Assembly (NCBI RefSeq): GCF_001696605.3
Contig: NZ_CP031716.1
Span: 930,001 to 994,000, forward strand
From: Acinetobacter wuhouensis
GTDB taxonomy: Bacteria > Pseudomonadota > Gammaproteobacteria > Pseudomonadales > Moraxellaceae
DNA: 64,000 bases
Direction of reading: 5' to 3'
Shown here piece after piece: positions 28,180 through 36,615 of this stretch. Within the stretch, counting starts at the first letter, position 1. Every line of letters starts with the position of its first letter. Position numbers and translations under genes: made by a program. Below the pieces are notes generated by a model. It had not been told where the DNA came from and searched no databases. It was given only the letters and a program-made list of their open reading frames with translations.

Positions 28180-28929
28180 ATGATGTCTAAGGTTCAGAAT
28201 GATTCGGTTTCTCCCATCATGCCACAAGTGATAATTTCTGCACAGCAACTGACACAAAAGATTGAACTCCCACATCAAACACTTACAATTTTTGAAAATT
28301 TGAACTTAGAAATTCAGGCAGGGGAACAGGTTGCCATTACAGGACGTTCAGGCTCAGGAAAATCAACATTATTAGGTATTCTGGCAACTTTGGATCAAGC
28401 CAGTGCAGGGCAGTTAACGGTATGCGGTGAGTCTGTTGAACATTTAAATGAAGAGCAACGCGCATTGGTTCGGTTAAAACATATTGGTTTTGTATTCCAG
28501 TCTTTTCAATTATTGACACACTTATCTGCACTTGAAAATGTCATGCTGCCTCTGCGCTTACAAAAAGATTTTAACTACGCAGCCGCTGAACAAAAAGCAT
28601 TGGCTCTGCTCGCCAAAGTAGGTCTAGAGCGCCAAAGTCAACAGACCCCAAAAGTATTATCAGGGGGGGAACAGCAACGTGTAGCAATTGCACGGGCGCT
28701 CATTTCTGAGCCAAAAATTATTTTTGCTGATGAACCCACAGGGAATTTAGACAGTCATACTGCACATGAAATTGAACAGCTTTTGTTTAGCTTAAATCAA
28801 GAAATGGGCACAACACTTGTACTCGTGACACATGATCCTGCTTTGGCAGCACAATGCCAACGCCATTATGAGTTAAAAGAAGGGCAACTCATTGAACATT
28901 TACATCAAACTCAGCCAGAGGGTGTGTAA
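28180..28929 (+). CDS. ybbA: ABC transporter ATP-binding protein YbbA
   Basis: A 249-residue ATPase of the LolD/MacB group. Walker [11 protein letters not shown]-loop VFQSFQLL, signature LSGGEQQR and Walker [14 protein letters not shown] are intact. With YbbP it forms a type VII ABC system that works on the cell envelope rather than as a classical importer. Start at ATG 28180 or 28183; only about 42 bases separate it from tesA. The stop overlaps the ybbP ATG by one base. Confidence 0.92.
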   Translation: MMSKVQNDSVSPIMPQVIISAQQLTQKIELPHQTLTIFENLNLEIQAGEQVAITGRSGSGKSTLLGILATLDQASAGQLTVCGESVEHLNEEQRALVRLKHIGFVFQSFQLLTHLSALENVMLPLRLQKDFNYAAAEQKALALLAKVGLERQSQQTPKVLSGGEQQRVAIARALISEPKIIFADEPTGNLDSHTAHEIEQLLFSLNQEMGTTLVLVTHDPALAAQCQRHYELKEGQLIEHLHQTQPEGV

Positions 28930-31466
28930 TGTTCAATTTATTTAAGCCACTTTTGAGGCAAAGTTTTGCCAATTCAGGGATTTATTTACTGATTGTAGCC
29001 ATGTGTTTAGCGATCAGTGCTACGACTGCATTGAAATTTAGCAATGACCAAGTGCAGCAAGCAGTGACCTTGCAAGCTGCCAAGATGCAAGCTGCTGATT
29101 TAGTTCTGAGTGATACCAATCCGATTGATTCAAAATGGATTCAATCTGCAAATGAATTAAAGCTCAAACAGTCCCATGTCACCATGTTTGGTTCAATGGC
29201 ATCAACGCATGATCAATTTGTCATGGTGAATGTCAAAGCGATTGATACATCATTTCCACTGCGCGGTGATTTAAAAATTCAGCCTGCACAAAAATTGCAA
29301 AGTGGTGGAATTTGGTTAAGTAAACGTGCGCAAGAATTACTCAAATTAAATGTCGGTGACGATGTACAACTGGCTGATGGTCAATTCAAAGTCACTGGAA
29401 TTATCGAACATGATTCCAATCAAGAATTAGGTTTTTCGGCATTTTCACCAACCGTCATCATTTCGCAAGCGGATGTGGCTAAAACCAATGCAATTCAAGT
29501 GGGCAGTCGTATTGATTACCGTCTTCTTTTGGCGGGAGAGCCTCAATCCATTGAAAAATTTCAGCAAATTTATAAGACAGAGATTGAAACTGAAAAGCAA
29601 AAATATGCCAAAGCAAATGACCAAAAATCTGATCAGGATTCAGCTACAGATCAATCTGTTCAAGCCATGTCGAATGAAGAGCAAAGCTTCGATCAACAAA
29701 GCAATTTAAAGCTACGCAGTGCCGATGAGGGAAATTCGCGTTTAATTAAGCCGATAGAAAACTTAGATACTTTTCTACAACTCGCCAATATTCTCACGAT
29801 TTTACTGTGTGGTTTAGCGATAGCCTTGACCAGTCAGCGTTATGTGCAACAAAACCAAGATCATATTGCTTTGATGCGTTGTATGGGGGCAAGTAAATCT
29901 CAGATTCTGCAAACCTATTTAGCACTATTAGCTGTCGTGAGCGTGATTGCGATTGTGATCGGTAGTGGTCTAGGCATGATATTGGGCTATGCGCTTTTGC
30001 AACTGATGTTACAGATGATCCCGAATCTAGAACTGCAATTCTCAATGTTTGAAATGTTGCTTGGTCCTTTACCAATTGCCATTTTTACCAGTGCCATTGT
30101 TTTGATCGGTTTTATTTTGCCGAGTTTGTGGCAATTGTTAAATACGCCTCCAATTCGTGTAATTCGTCAACAACAAAAATCTACCCGTTCAATGGTGTGG
30201 ATGATGTCTTTTGGCATATTAAGTCTGATCATTTTTAGTTTGGTATTGACTGAAAATATTGTACTGACTGGATTGGTCATGGGTGCGGTCATTGTCCTCA
30301 CGGCAGTGCTATATGTACTGGTTTGGTCAATTTTGAAATTGCTTAAATCGCTACGTAACCAAATGTCTAGTTATGTACGCTCGCCATCACAAACAGCATT
30401 GCAAATTACTGCATTGGCATTGGGTTTAAGTTTGATTACGGTTTTAGCCGTGTTACGTACTGATTTGCTGGAGCGTTGGCAACAGCAATTGCCTGAGGGA
30501 ACACCAAATCAATTCATTTATGGTTTACCGCCTTTTGAATTAGACCAATTTAAGCAACAATTGGCGCAACGTCATTGGAAAAGTACGCCTTTATATCCAA
30601 ATATTAAAGGGCGTTTAATTGCGAAAAATGATCAGCCTTTTTCAGCGCAATTGTTAAAGGAAAATAATTCTTTACGCCGTGAATTAAATTTGACTCAAAC
30701 AGATCAATATCCGCAAGATAATGTGATTGTATCGGGTCAAGCTAAACTGACTAAAGTTGGGCAAGTTTCAGTTGAAGCAAAACTTGCGGATGAATTAGGT
30801 ATCAAAATTGGTGATCAACTGACGTTTAGTTTGCCAGAGGGGCAATTAAAAGCTGAAGTTGTCAATTTACGTACTGTTGAATGGCAAAGTTTTAGTCCGA
30901 ATTTTTTCTTTATTTTTACCCCAAAGACTTTGGATGAAAATGCAGGGAGCTATCTCGGTAGTTTTTATGTGCCAGCGACTGAAAAAACCAAAATGGTCAG
31001 TTTGATTCAGCAATTTTCCAATACTGTATTTATTGATGTGTCTTTGATTTTTGATGAGATTAAACGCCTTGTGAGTGTTCTCGTACAAATCATTACAGTG
31101 CTTGCTGTATTAGTGAGTTTGTCTGGTTTTCTTGTGTTGATTGCATGTATCAATTTACTGATGGATGAGCGGAAACGTGAAGTGGCGTTATTACGTTCTT
31201 TTGGCAGTTCGAAGCGTCAGCTCAAAAATATGATGATGCTTGAAATTGGTTTTATTGGATTATTGGCAGGGATTGTGTCATGTATTTTTGCTGAGGTGAT
31301 TAGTGCAGTTGCGAGTTATCGGATGGATATGATAGTGCAATTGCATTGGGAAATTTGGTTGATTTTACCACTGGTAATGGCAGTGCTGTGTGCATTGATC
31401 GGGCGTTATCGTTTGAGTTATCTGTCTGATATTCCGCCGTTGCAAAGTTTGAGAGAGTTGGGGTGA
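28929..31466 (+). CDS. ybbP: ABC transporter permease YbbP
   Basis: An 845-residue membrane protein with two FtsX-like domains. One helix near residue 20 is followed by a periplasmic part, three helices at about 285-415, two central helices, a second periplasmic part and three final helices (about 710-830). The FtsX segments contain RQLKNMMMLEIGFIGLLAGI and ASKSQILQTYLALLAVVSV. A Gln/Ser-rich linker (residues 215-260) in the first periplasmic domain looks variable. Partner of YbbA; role likely in lipid or envelope homeostasis beside TesA. Confidence 0.9.
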   Translation: MFNLFKPLLRQSFANSGIYLLIVAMCLAISATTALKFSNDQVQQAVTLQAAKMQAADLVLSDTNPIDSKWIQSANELKLKQSHVTMFGSMASTHDQFVMVNVKAIDTSFPLRGDLKIQPAQKLQSGGIWLSKRAQELLKLNVGDDVQLADGQFKVTGIIEHDSNQELGFSAFSPTVIISQADVAKTNAIQVGSRIDYRLLLAGEPQSIEKFQQIYKTEIETEKQKYAKANDQKSDQDSATDQSVQAMSNEEQSFDQQSNLKLRSADEGNSRLIKPIENLDTFLQLANILTILLCGLAIALTSQRYVQQNQDHIALMRCMGASKSQILQTYLALLAVVSVIAIVIGSGLGMILGYALLQLMLQMIPNLELQFSMFEMLLGPLPIAIFTSAIVLIGFILPSLWQLLNTPPIRVIRQQQKSTRSMVWMMSFGILSLIIFSLVLTENIVLTGLVMGAVIVLTAVLYVLVWSILKLLKSLRNQMSSYVRSPSQTALQITALALGLSLITVLAVLRTDLLERWQQQLPEGTPNQFIYGLPPFELDQFKQQLAQRHWKSTPLYPNIKGRLIAKNDQPFSAQLLKENNSLRRELNLTQTDQYPQDNVIVSGQAKLTKVGQVSVEAKLADELGIKIGDQLTFSLPEGQLKAEVVNLRTVEWQSFSPNFFFIFTPKTLDENAGSYLGSFYVPATEKTKMVSLIQQFSNTVFIDVSLIFDEIKRLVSVLVQIITVLAVLVSLSGFLVLIACINLLMDERKREVALLRSFGSSKRQLKNMMMLEIGFIGLLAGIVSCIFAEVISAVASYRMDMIVQLHWEIWLILPLVMAVLCALIGRYRLSYLSDIPPLQSLRELG

Positions 31467-31840
31467 TTCACTTGGATTTAATAGTCATGTAAATATACAA
31501 ACTGGATGAACGATATCAATAACGAGCGCTGTTAGTGATTTCAATATGGTTGGTGCTATCACGTTTGGCGACATGGATGTCGCCGTTGGGTTGGGGTTCA
31601 GGTCACTTGCGAAGCCTTGCTTCTCATTACCCAACAAAGGATTTTTGTCCCTCTTACGGAATATATTCCTTATCCTTCAAAAGGGAGGCATCGCCTACGT
31701 AAATTAATTAAACTTTGTAAAACAGGTGGGGCTATGCTGTTTCAAGAACAATACTTGATTTATTTTTTAATGATTAACTCTGATTTAATTTTTATAAGTT
31801 TCAAAATGTTAGGTTTGAGGTAATGAGCATTCATGATGCT
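31467..31840. repeat. Gap with palindromes and a TGAG/CGCAAG element, after ybbP
   Basis: Between convergent ybbP and the dedA-like gene lies a perfect palindrome GGCGACAT-gg-ATGTCGCC (31567-31584), then GTTGGGT and ACCCAAC flanking a minus-strand element with stem AAGC/GCTT (31606-31626), then a short TCCTTCAAAAGGGAGG palindrome. A 68-codon open frame across the repeat is judged spurious. Confidence 0.72.
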
Positions 31841-32440
31841 TTAGCCATTTTTTCTTTTTTTAAACCAAAGATAAACTACGAACAAGGCAACAATAGCCAC
31901 AATCATATAGCCAACATTGCTAAAAATTTGCTGCATCAGTGCAGTATTGTTCCCAAAGTAATACCCGACGGTTGCTAAAAAAGTCGTCCAAATCACCGTG
32001 CCAAGCATACTATAAGTCATGAATTTCCAAAAAGGCATATGACTCATCCCAGCAGGAATGCTAATCAACGATCGAACGGCAGGAATCATCCGTCCAAAGA
32101 AAACCACACGATGCCCATATTTTTCAAACCAATCTAAGGCTTTTTTAACATCATCTGCTTTGATAAAGAGATATTTTCCATACTGATTGACCCAACGGAA
32201 CAAGGCATCATGAGATATTTTACGCCCGATCCAATATAGTGCTGCGGCTGCAATCAAAGAACCAAGACTACCTGCAACGATGACACCGATTAGACTGAGT
32301 TGTCCTTGTGCAGCGGTAAAACCAGCAGAGGGCATGATCACTTCTGAGGGAATAGGCGGAAAAACATTATCAAGAAACATGAGTAAGGCAATACCGAGGT
32401 AGCCTAATTGCTCCATGATGTTAATAATCCATTCACTCAT
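31841..32440 (-). CDS. DedA family membrane protein
   Basis: A 199-residue DedA/SNARE-associated (VTT) protein. FLDNVFPPIPSEVIMPSAGF with its acidic residue and GRMIPAVRSLISIPAGMSHMPFWKF with the Arg pair are the family signature, and four to five helices are seen. DedA proteins act in lipid carrier (undecaprenyl phosphate or PE) flipping and affect polymyxin sensitivity in several species. The substrate here is not known. Confidence 0.9.
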   Translation of the reverse strand: MSEWIINIMEQLGYLGIALLMFLDNVFPPIPSEVIMPSAGFTAAQGQLSLIGVIVAGSLGSLIAAAALYWIGRKISHDALFRWVNQYGKYLFIKADDVKKALDWFEKYGHRVVFFGRMIPAVRSLISIPAGMSHMPFWKFMTYSMLGTVIWTTFLATVGYYFGNNTALMQQIFSNVGYMIVAIVALFVVYLWFKKRKNG

Positions 32441-32516
32441 TGCTGTGTCGATATAATTGAAAGAATAAATATTATTTTTTATAGACTTAAAAAGATAGTA
32501 GTAATTTGTAGAGTAA

Positions 32517-32545
32517 AAAAAACCGCAGATTATTCTACGGTTTTT
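32517..32545 (-). terminator. Terminator of trhO
   Basis: On the minus strand AACCGTAGA pairs with TCTGCGGTT (one mismatch or wobble) and is followed by a run of eight T, 29 bases after the trhO stop. Confidence 0.87.
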
Positions 32546-32573
32546 ATGAATATTGAAGATTCAGCGAAACGAA

Positions 32574-33506
32574 TTATAAACGTTTACGTTTTGCAGCCGT
32601 AATCTGTGACTGACGCATACGGAAACCTTCTTTTTGTTTTTCAGAAGTTTTATCGATGCAGTACTTACAAGACACGCCATGCTCATAGCTTGGTAAAGCC
32701 ACTTCTTCAGGAATTAAAGGCCAGCCACATGCGTGACATTTGGTATTTTCACCTTCTTCCATCCCATGAGTCACCGCAGTACGACCATCAAAGACGAAAC
32801 ATTCACCTTCCCACATGCTTTCATCAGCAGGAGTTTCTTCGAGGTATTTTAAAATACCGCCTTTCAAGTGATAGACCTCATTGAAACCTTCTTGAAGAAG
32901 TAAAGAGGTCGATTTTTCACAACGGATACCACCAGTACAGAACATCGCAATTTTTTTATCTTTATGCTGTTCTAATTCTTTTTTCACGTAATCTGGAAAT
33001 TCACGGAAAGTTTCAGTTTTAGGGTCAATTGCGCCCTTAAACGTACCTGCTTTATATTCATAATCATTACGTGTATCGATCAAGATCACATCATCACGTG
33101 CGATTAACTCATTCCATTCTTTAGGATCAAGATAGTGTCCAACCAAGTCACGTGGTTTAACTTCAACACCTAAAGTGACGATTTCTTTTTTATGTTTAAT
33201 CTTCATTTTACGGAACGGTTTTTCTTCACTGTGCGATTCTTTATATTCCATCGCTGTGAAGCCTTCGTCTAAAAGGAATTGATGAATCACATCAATCGCT
33301 TTACGATCACCTGCAACTGTTCCGTTAATACCTTCATCTGCAACAATTAGAGTACCACATAGGTTGATGGTTTTTACCAAGTCTAAAAGACGTTGTTGAA
33401 GATCGGCAGAATCTTGAACTTCTTTGAATTGATAAAGTGCGGCAACAACCCAACCAGAGGTCGCTTGCTGTTCTACAGGTGCAAGCTGTTCTACAGTAGC
33501 GTTCAT
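32574..33506 (-). CDS. trhO: tRNA uridine(34) hydroxylase TrhO (rhodanese-like)
   Basis: A 310-residue YceA-type protein. An N-terminal acylphosphatase-like domain (DEGINGTVAG), a rhodanese domain with the active loop MFCTGGIRCEKST, and a C-terminal zinc site (KCHACGWPL and CKYC) are in order. TrhO makes 5-hydroxyuridine at tRNA position 34 with oxygen. The ATG at 33506 follows GGAG by seven bases; the longer frame upstream lacks support. Confidence 0.93.
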   Translation of the reverse strand: MNATVEQLAPVEQQATSGWVVAALYQFKEVQDSADLQQRLLDLVKTINLCGTLIVADEGINGTVAGDRKAIDVIHQFLLDEGFTAMEYKESHSEEKPFRKMKIKHKKEIVTLGVEVKPRDLVGHYLDPKEWNELIARDDVILIDTRNDYEYKAGTFKGAIDPKTETFREFPDYVKKELEQHKDKKIAMFCTGGIRCEKSTSLLLQEGFNEVYHLKGGILKYLEETPADESMWEGECFVFDGRTAVTHGMEEGENTKCHACGWPLIPEEVALPSYEHGVSCKYCIDKTSEKQKEGFRMRQSQITAAKRKRL

Positions 33507-33741
33507 GGAGTACTCCAAATGTATAAATATAGGATAAAATTTAAGGCGCATATTTTAACGTGATTTAGTTGAATAAGCGAGAAATCCATACGCTGTGTAG
33601 TGTTTTTTTATTCCATGTGAAAATTATGGATTTTTATACTAAATATAGTGCTTTAAAATATCATACATACAATATATAGTGTGATACACACATCAAGATG
33701 CCATAGAAAATGGTAAAATCTGTTTATTTAAGGAGTTTATT

Positions 33742-34227
33742 TTGAGCAACGAACGTCGAATACCTACGTTAACACCATGCGCTGGTCGTTGTTCAACGGT
33801 ATTTGGTGATGCTGTATGTCGTGGTTGTCGTCGTTTTAACCATGAAGTGATTCAATGGAATACCTATAATGCGGAACAACGATTAGCGGTTTGGAAGCGT
33901 TTGGATGCACAACTTGATCAAATCTTAGTGCCATTATTACCATTTGCAGATTTAAAACATATCGAAGGTTTTATTCAAGGTAAACGTGTTCGTGTTTTAG
34001 ACACAGCCTCGAAAGGACGTAAGTTGTATCATGCTTTAAAAATCTGTGAAAAGAATAAAAACCTAGCAGATGAAAGTGGTTTAGGCATTCAACCTAAGCA
34101 AGTTAAACCATTGTGGGATGAATTTGAACGCCGTGTTCTGGCATTGGCAAAAGCCAGTTATGATTTTGCTTGGTTACGTGCTGATGGTATTCGCCAAAGT
34201 ATTTTACATTTGGAAGATGTTGAATAG
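33742..34227 (+). CDS. DUF1289 domain protein
   Basis: A 161-residue protein with the DUF1289 signature at the N-terminus: PCAGRCSTVFGDAVCRGCRRFNHEVIQWNTY, four cysteines likely to bind a metal or cluster, then EQRLAVWKRL. The remaining 110 residues are helical and without known domain. The start is TTG at 33742 behind AAGGAG, seven bases away. Function unknown. It lies divergent from trhO and convergent with the TetR gene. Confidence 0.83.
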   Translation: MSNERRIPTLTPCAGRCSTVFGDAVCRGCRRFNHEVIQWNTYNAEQRLAVWKRLDAQLDQILVPLLPFADLKHIEGFIQGKRVRVLDTASKGRKLYHALKICEKNKNLADESGLGIQPKQVKPLWDEFERRVLALAKASYDFAWLRADGIRQSILHLEDVE

Positions 34228-34244
34228 GGGGATTCTTATTCATC

Positions 34245-34784
34245 TCACTCAAGGCTTCGAATAATAAATGCACGTTGTTGGGATGCAATGTCTGGGTTAA
34301 AGCCTTCAACTAAAAAACGGCTCATAAGCCCTTCAATCAAAAGATAAATCAGTTCACCAATGGCTGGATTTGAGTTGATTGAATCTGCATAGTGATGGAT
34401 TAATCCTCTTAACCATATCTTATGCTCAATAGATATATTTTTAATATCTAGATCTTCTGTATTTGATTCAGCAACCGCACGTACAAATAAACATCCTTTA
34501 AAATCATCAGTTTGAAACCAATTTATATGCCAATCAAAAATTTTCTTAATGGCTTCAATATCCTGCGATGTTCCGACATATTCGGTCAGACTCTCTCTAA
34601 AATTTTGGTCACGTTGTTTTAAGACTTCATTGATCAATTGTTGCTTATTTTTAAAATAGGTGTACATGGTCGTTTTCGAACAACCAGATTGATCGCGGAT
34701 GAGATCGACACCAACGCCAGTAAAACTATGTTGGTTAAAAAGCATTTCCGCGGTGGTTAAAATTTTATGGGCTGATTTTGACAT
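34245..34784 (-). CDS. TetR family transcriptional regulator
   Basis: A 179-residue TetR-type repressor. The helix-turn-helix lies at about residues 20-50 (GVDLIRDQSGCSKTTMYTYFKNKQQLI), followed by an all-helical ligand domain. It is divergent from the HPP gene, and the gap holds a nearly ideal palindrome (34822-34845) that is the obvious operator. It therefore likely represses itself and the HPP gene; the ligand is unknown. Confidence 0.9.
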   Translation of the reverse strand: MSKSAHKILTTAEMLFNQHSFTGVGVDLIRDQSGCSKTTMYTYFKNKQQLINEVLKQRDQNFRESLTEYVGTSQDIEAIKKIFDWHINWFQTDDFKGCLFVRAVAESNTEDLDIKNISIEHKIWLRGLIHHYADSINSNPAIGELIYLLIEGLMSRFLVEGFNPDIASQQRAFIIRSLE

Positions 34785-34821
34785 AAATGAAATACATAAA
34801 TGGATTTAAAAAAAATATTGC

Positions 34822-34845
34822 AAATAGTACAGACCTGTACTATTT
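34822..34845. promoter_or_regulatory. Candidate TetR operator, 11-bp arms
   Basis: AAATAGTACAG and CTGTACTATTT are exact inverted arms separated by two bases. The site is 37 bases before the TetR start and 59 before the HPP start, between two divergent genes, the usual place for a TetR operator. Confidence 0.85.
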
Positions 34846-34904
34846 TTATTTTAGCGCGCTAATTCTCATAAATCAATCTATTCATTCAGATGTAGGAATT
34901 ACTC

Positions 34905-35435
34905 ATGTCGATCTTATTTGGTAAAGAAAAATTAGCTCCGCGACCCAGAAATTTGGAGATCTTACGTGCTCTTGTTGGTGGTGCAGTCAGTATATTTATT
35001 TTATTGGTACTGAGTAAGCTCTCACATAATCCATGGATTATGGCACCGTTTGGAGCAAGTTGCGTCATTCTCTATGCTGTTTCTCAGTCGCCTTTGGCAC
35101 AACCACGCAATGTGATTTTTGGGCATTTCATCTCAGCACTGGTGGGTTTATGCTTTTTGAAATGGTTTGGTGTTCATGATTTAAGCATTGCCTTTTCAGT
35201 TGGTGTGGCAATTGCTTTAATGATGTATTTTCGCTGTGTACATCCGCCTGCAGGGGCGAATCCATTGGTGATTTTATTAACAGCTCAAACGATCCATTAT
35301 GAATGGTCGTTTTTACTTTTTCCCGTGCTTACTGGTGCAATTGCGTTAGTCATTGTTGCTTATGTTGTAAATAATTTTAAATCTACGCAAAAATGGCCGA
35401 GTTATGGTTTGGCTATTTTCGGTAGTAAGAATTAA
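34905..35435 (+). CDS. HPP family membrane protein
   Basis: A 176-residue protein with four to five helices and the motif CVHPPAGANPLV that names the HPP family; GASCVILYAVSQSPLAQPRN is also conserved. HPP proteins have been linked to nitrite transport in chloroplasts and cyanobacteria, but bacterial members are mostly uncharacterised. Probably controlled by the divergent TetR regulator. Confidence 0.85.
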   Translation: MSILFGKEKLAPRPRNLEILRALVGGAVSIFILLVLSKLSHNPWIMAPFGASCVILYAVSQSPLAQPRNVIFGHFISALVGLCFLKWFGVHDLSIAFSVGVAIALMMYFRCVHPPAGANPLVILLTAQTIHYEWSFLLFPVLTGAIALVIVAYVVNNFKSTQKWPSYGLAIFGSKN

Positions 35436-35454
35436 AGGGTTTTATAAGGCTAAA

Positions 35455-35495
35455 AACTTCCCTCATCCTAACCTTCTCCCAAAGGGAGAAGGGAC
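35455..35495. repeat. C/G-rich palindrome after the HPP gene
   Basis: CCTAACCTTCTCCC faces GGGAGAAGGG around three A. It resembles the first palindromes at 14551 and 27324 but lacks the TGAG/CGCAAG tip element. Located between convergent genes; may work as a terminator-like 3' structure. Confidence 0.6.
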
Positions 35496-35551
35496 TTCTA
35501 GGATATAAACTACTTTGTAGCGATTCAAAACATTGATTTTAAAATTATGGT

Positions 35552-36211
35552 TTAAACATTATGTGTTAAACGGTACTGAACCAGTTCTTCAATGGTAATT
35601 AAAGTCAAATTATGAGTTTGCGCATAAGAAAGGACTTGAATACCTGAAGCCATTGTCCCGTCAGGATTGGTGACTTCACACAGTACACCAGCGGGTTTTA
35701 AACCTGCTAAACGAGCAAGATCAATCGAACCTTCAGTATGACCACGGCGGTTGAGCACACCACCACGACGACCACGTAAAGGAAAGACATGCCCAGGACG
35801 GTTTAGATCACTGGCAACAGCACCATCTTTGATTGCAGCATGAATCGTTGTAGTGCGGTCTTTGGCAGATACGCCAGTGGTTACACCTTCAGCTGCTTCA
35901 ATGGTGATGGTAAATGCGGTTTTAAATTGACTTGAGTTATCTTGAACCATCGGAGGTAAAGCAAGGTGATCAGCAAGCTCGTCAGTCAGTGTTAAACACA
36001 CAATCCCAGAACCGTCACGGATCATACGTGCCATGGTTTCGACATTAAGGGTTTCTGCAGCAACGATCAAATCTGCTTCATTTTCACGATCAAAATCGTC
36101 CATGACCAAGACAGGTTTGCCTTGGCGCATATCTTCTAAAGCTTGTTGAATACGTTGTTCAGCAGGGGAAAGTGCGGAAAAGAAAATTTCTGGTTGAATT
36201 AAACTAGACAT
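35552..36211 (-). CDS. ribB: 3,4-dihydroxy-2-butanone-4-phosphate synthase RibB
   Basis: A 219-residue RibB. The acidic loop [12 protein letters not shown] binds Mg2+, and [24 protein letters not shown] holds the catalytic His and substrate residues. It converts ribulose 5-phosphate to DHBP for riboflavin synthesis. No GTP cyclohydrolase II domain is fused. The true start is ATG 36211; the frame extends into the FMN riboswitch leader and that part should be dropped. Confidence 0.95.
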   Translation of the reverse strand: MSSLIQPEIFFSALSPAEQRIQQALEDMRQGKPVLVMDDFDRENEADLIVAAETLNVETMARMIRDGSGIVCLTLTDELADHLALPPMVQDNSSQFKTAFTITIEAAEGVTTGVSAKDRTTTIHAAIKDGAVASDLNRPGHVFPLRGRRGGVLNRRGHTEGSIDLARLAGLKPAGVLCEVTNPDGTMASGIQVLSYAQTHNLTLITIEELVQYRLTHNV

Positions 36212-36320
36212 TGAAACGCTCTCGTAAAAAATAAATACGGTTGAACATTTCAGGACATGTGAAATAGTGGCGTTACAAAACATGTTCCAATACATAGCAT
36301 TGGAATTTTTACTGTGACGT

Positions 36321-36474
36321 CGTCTTCTTTCATCCGGACTATACCGTCGGCTTTGGAATCTCACCAAATCTGCGAATCACTGTAGCAGTGATAGGCTCGT
36401 GGGCTATTGAAAGACCAAGGTTGAATGATCATTTCAAATTACCACCGGTGGGGAATTGCACCCCGCCCTGAAGC
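36321..36474 (-). promoter_or_regulatory. FMN riboswitch (RFN element) controlling ribB
   Basis: On the minus strand the leader shows the RFN core: CTTCAGGGCGGGGTGCAATT, then CCCCACCGGTGGTAATT, a variable arm, and finally GATTCCAAAGCCGACGGTATA and GTCCGGATGAAAGAAGACG. These are the conserved strands of the FMN aptamer. It ends about 110 bases before the ribB ATG. High FMN should lower ribB expression. Confidence 0.95.
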
Positions 36475-36615
36475 GATGTAGGATCATTATAGACACATTT
36501 TTTAAAAATAATGCATTTTTATTTAGAATGATCAGTACTATAGATAGAACAATCTATGCTAAAGCGCAGTGTATAAAAATGTTGAATAATCAAGAATAAA
36601 GGTGAGGTATTTGTA

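Noticed and set aside
31617..31823. 68-codon open frame after ybbP
   Set aside because: Begins inside a structured repeat and has no family resemblance or start signal.
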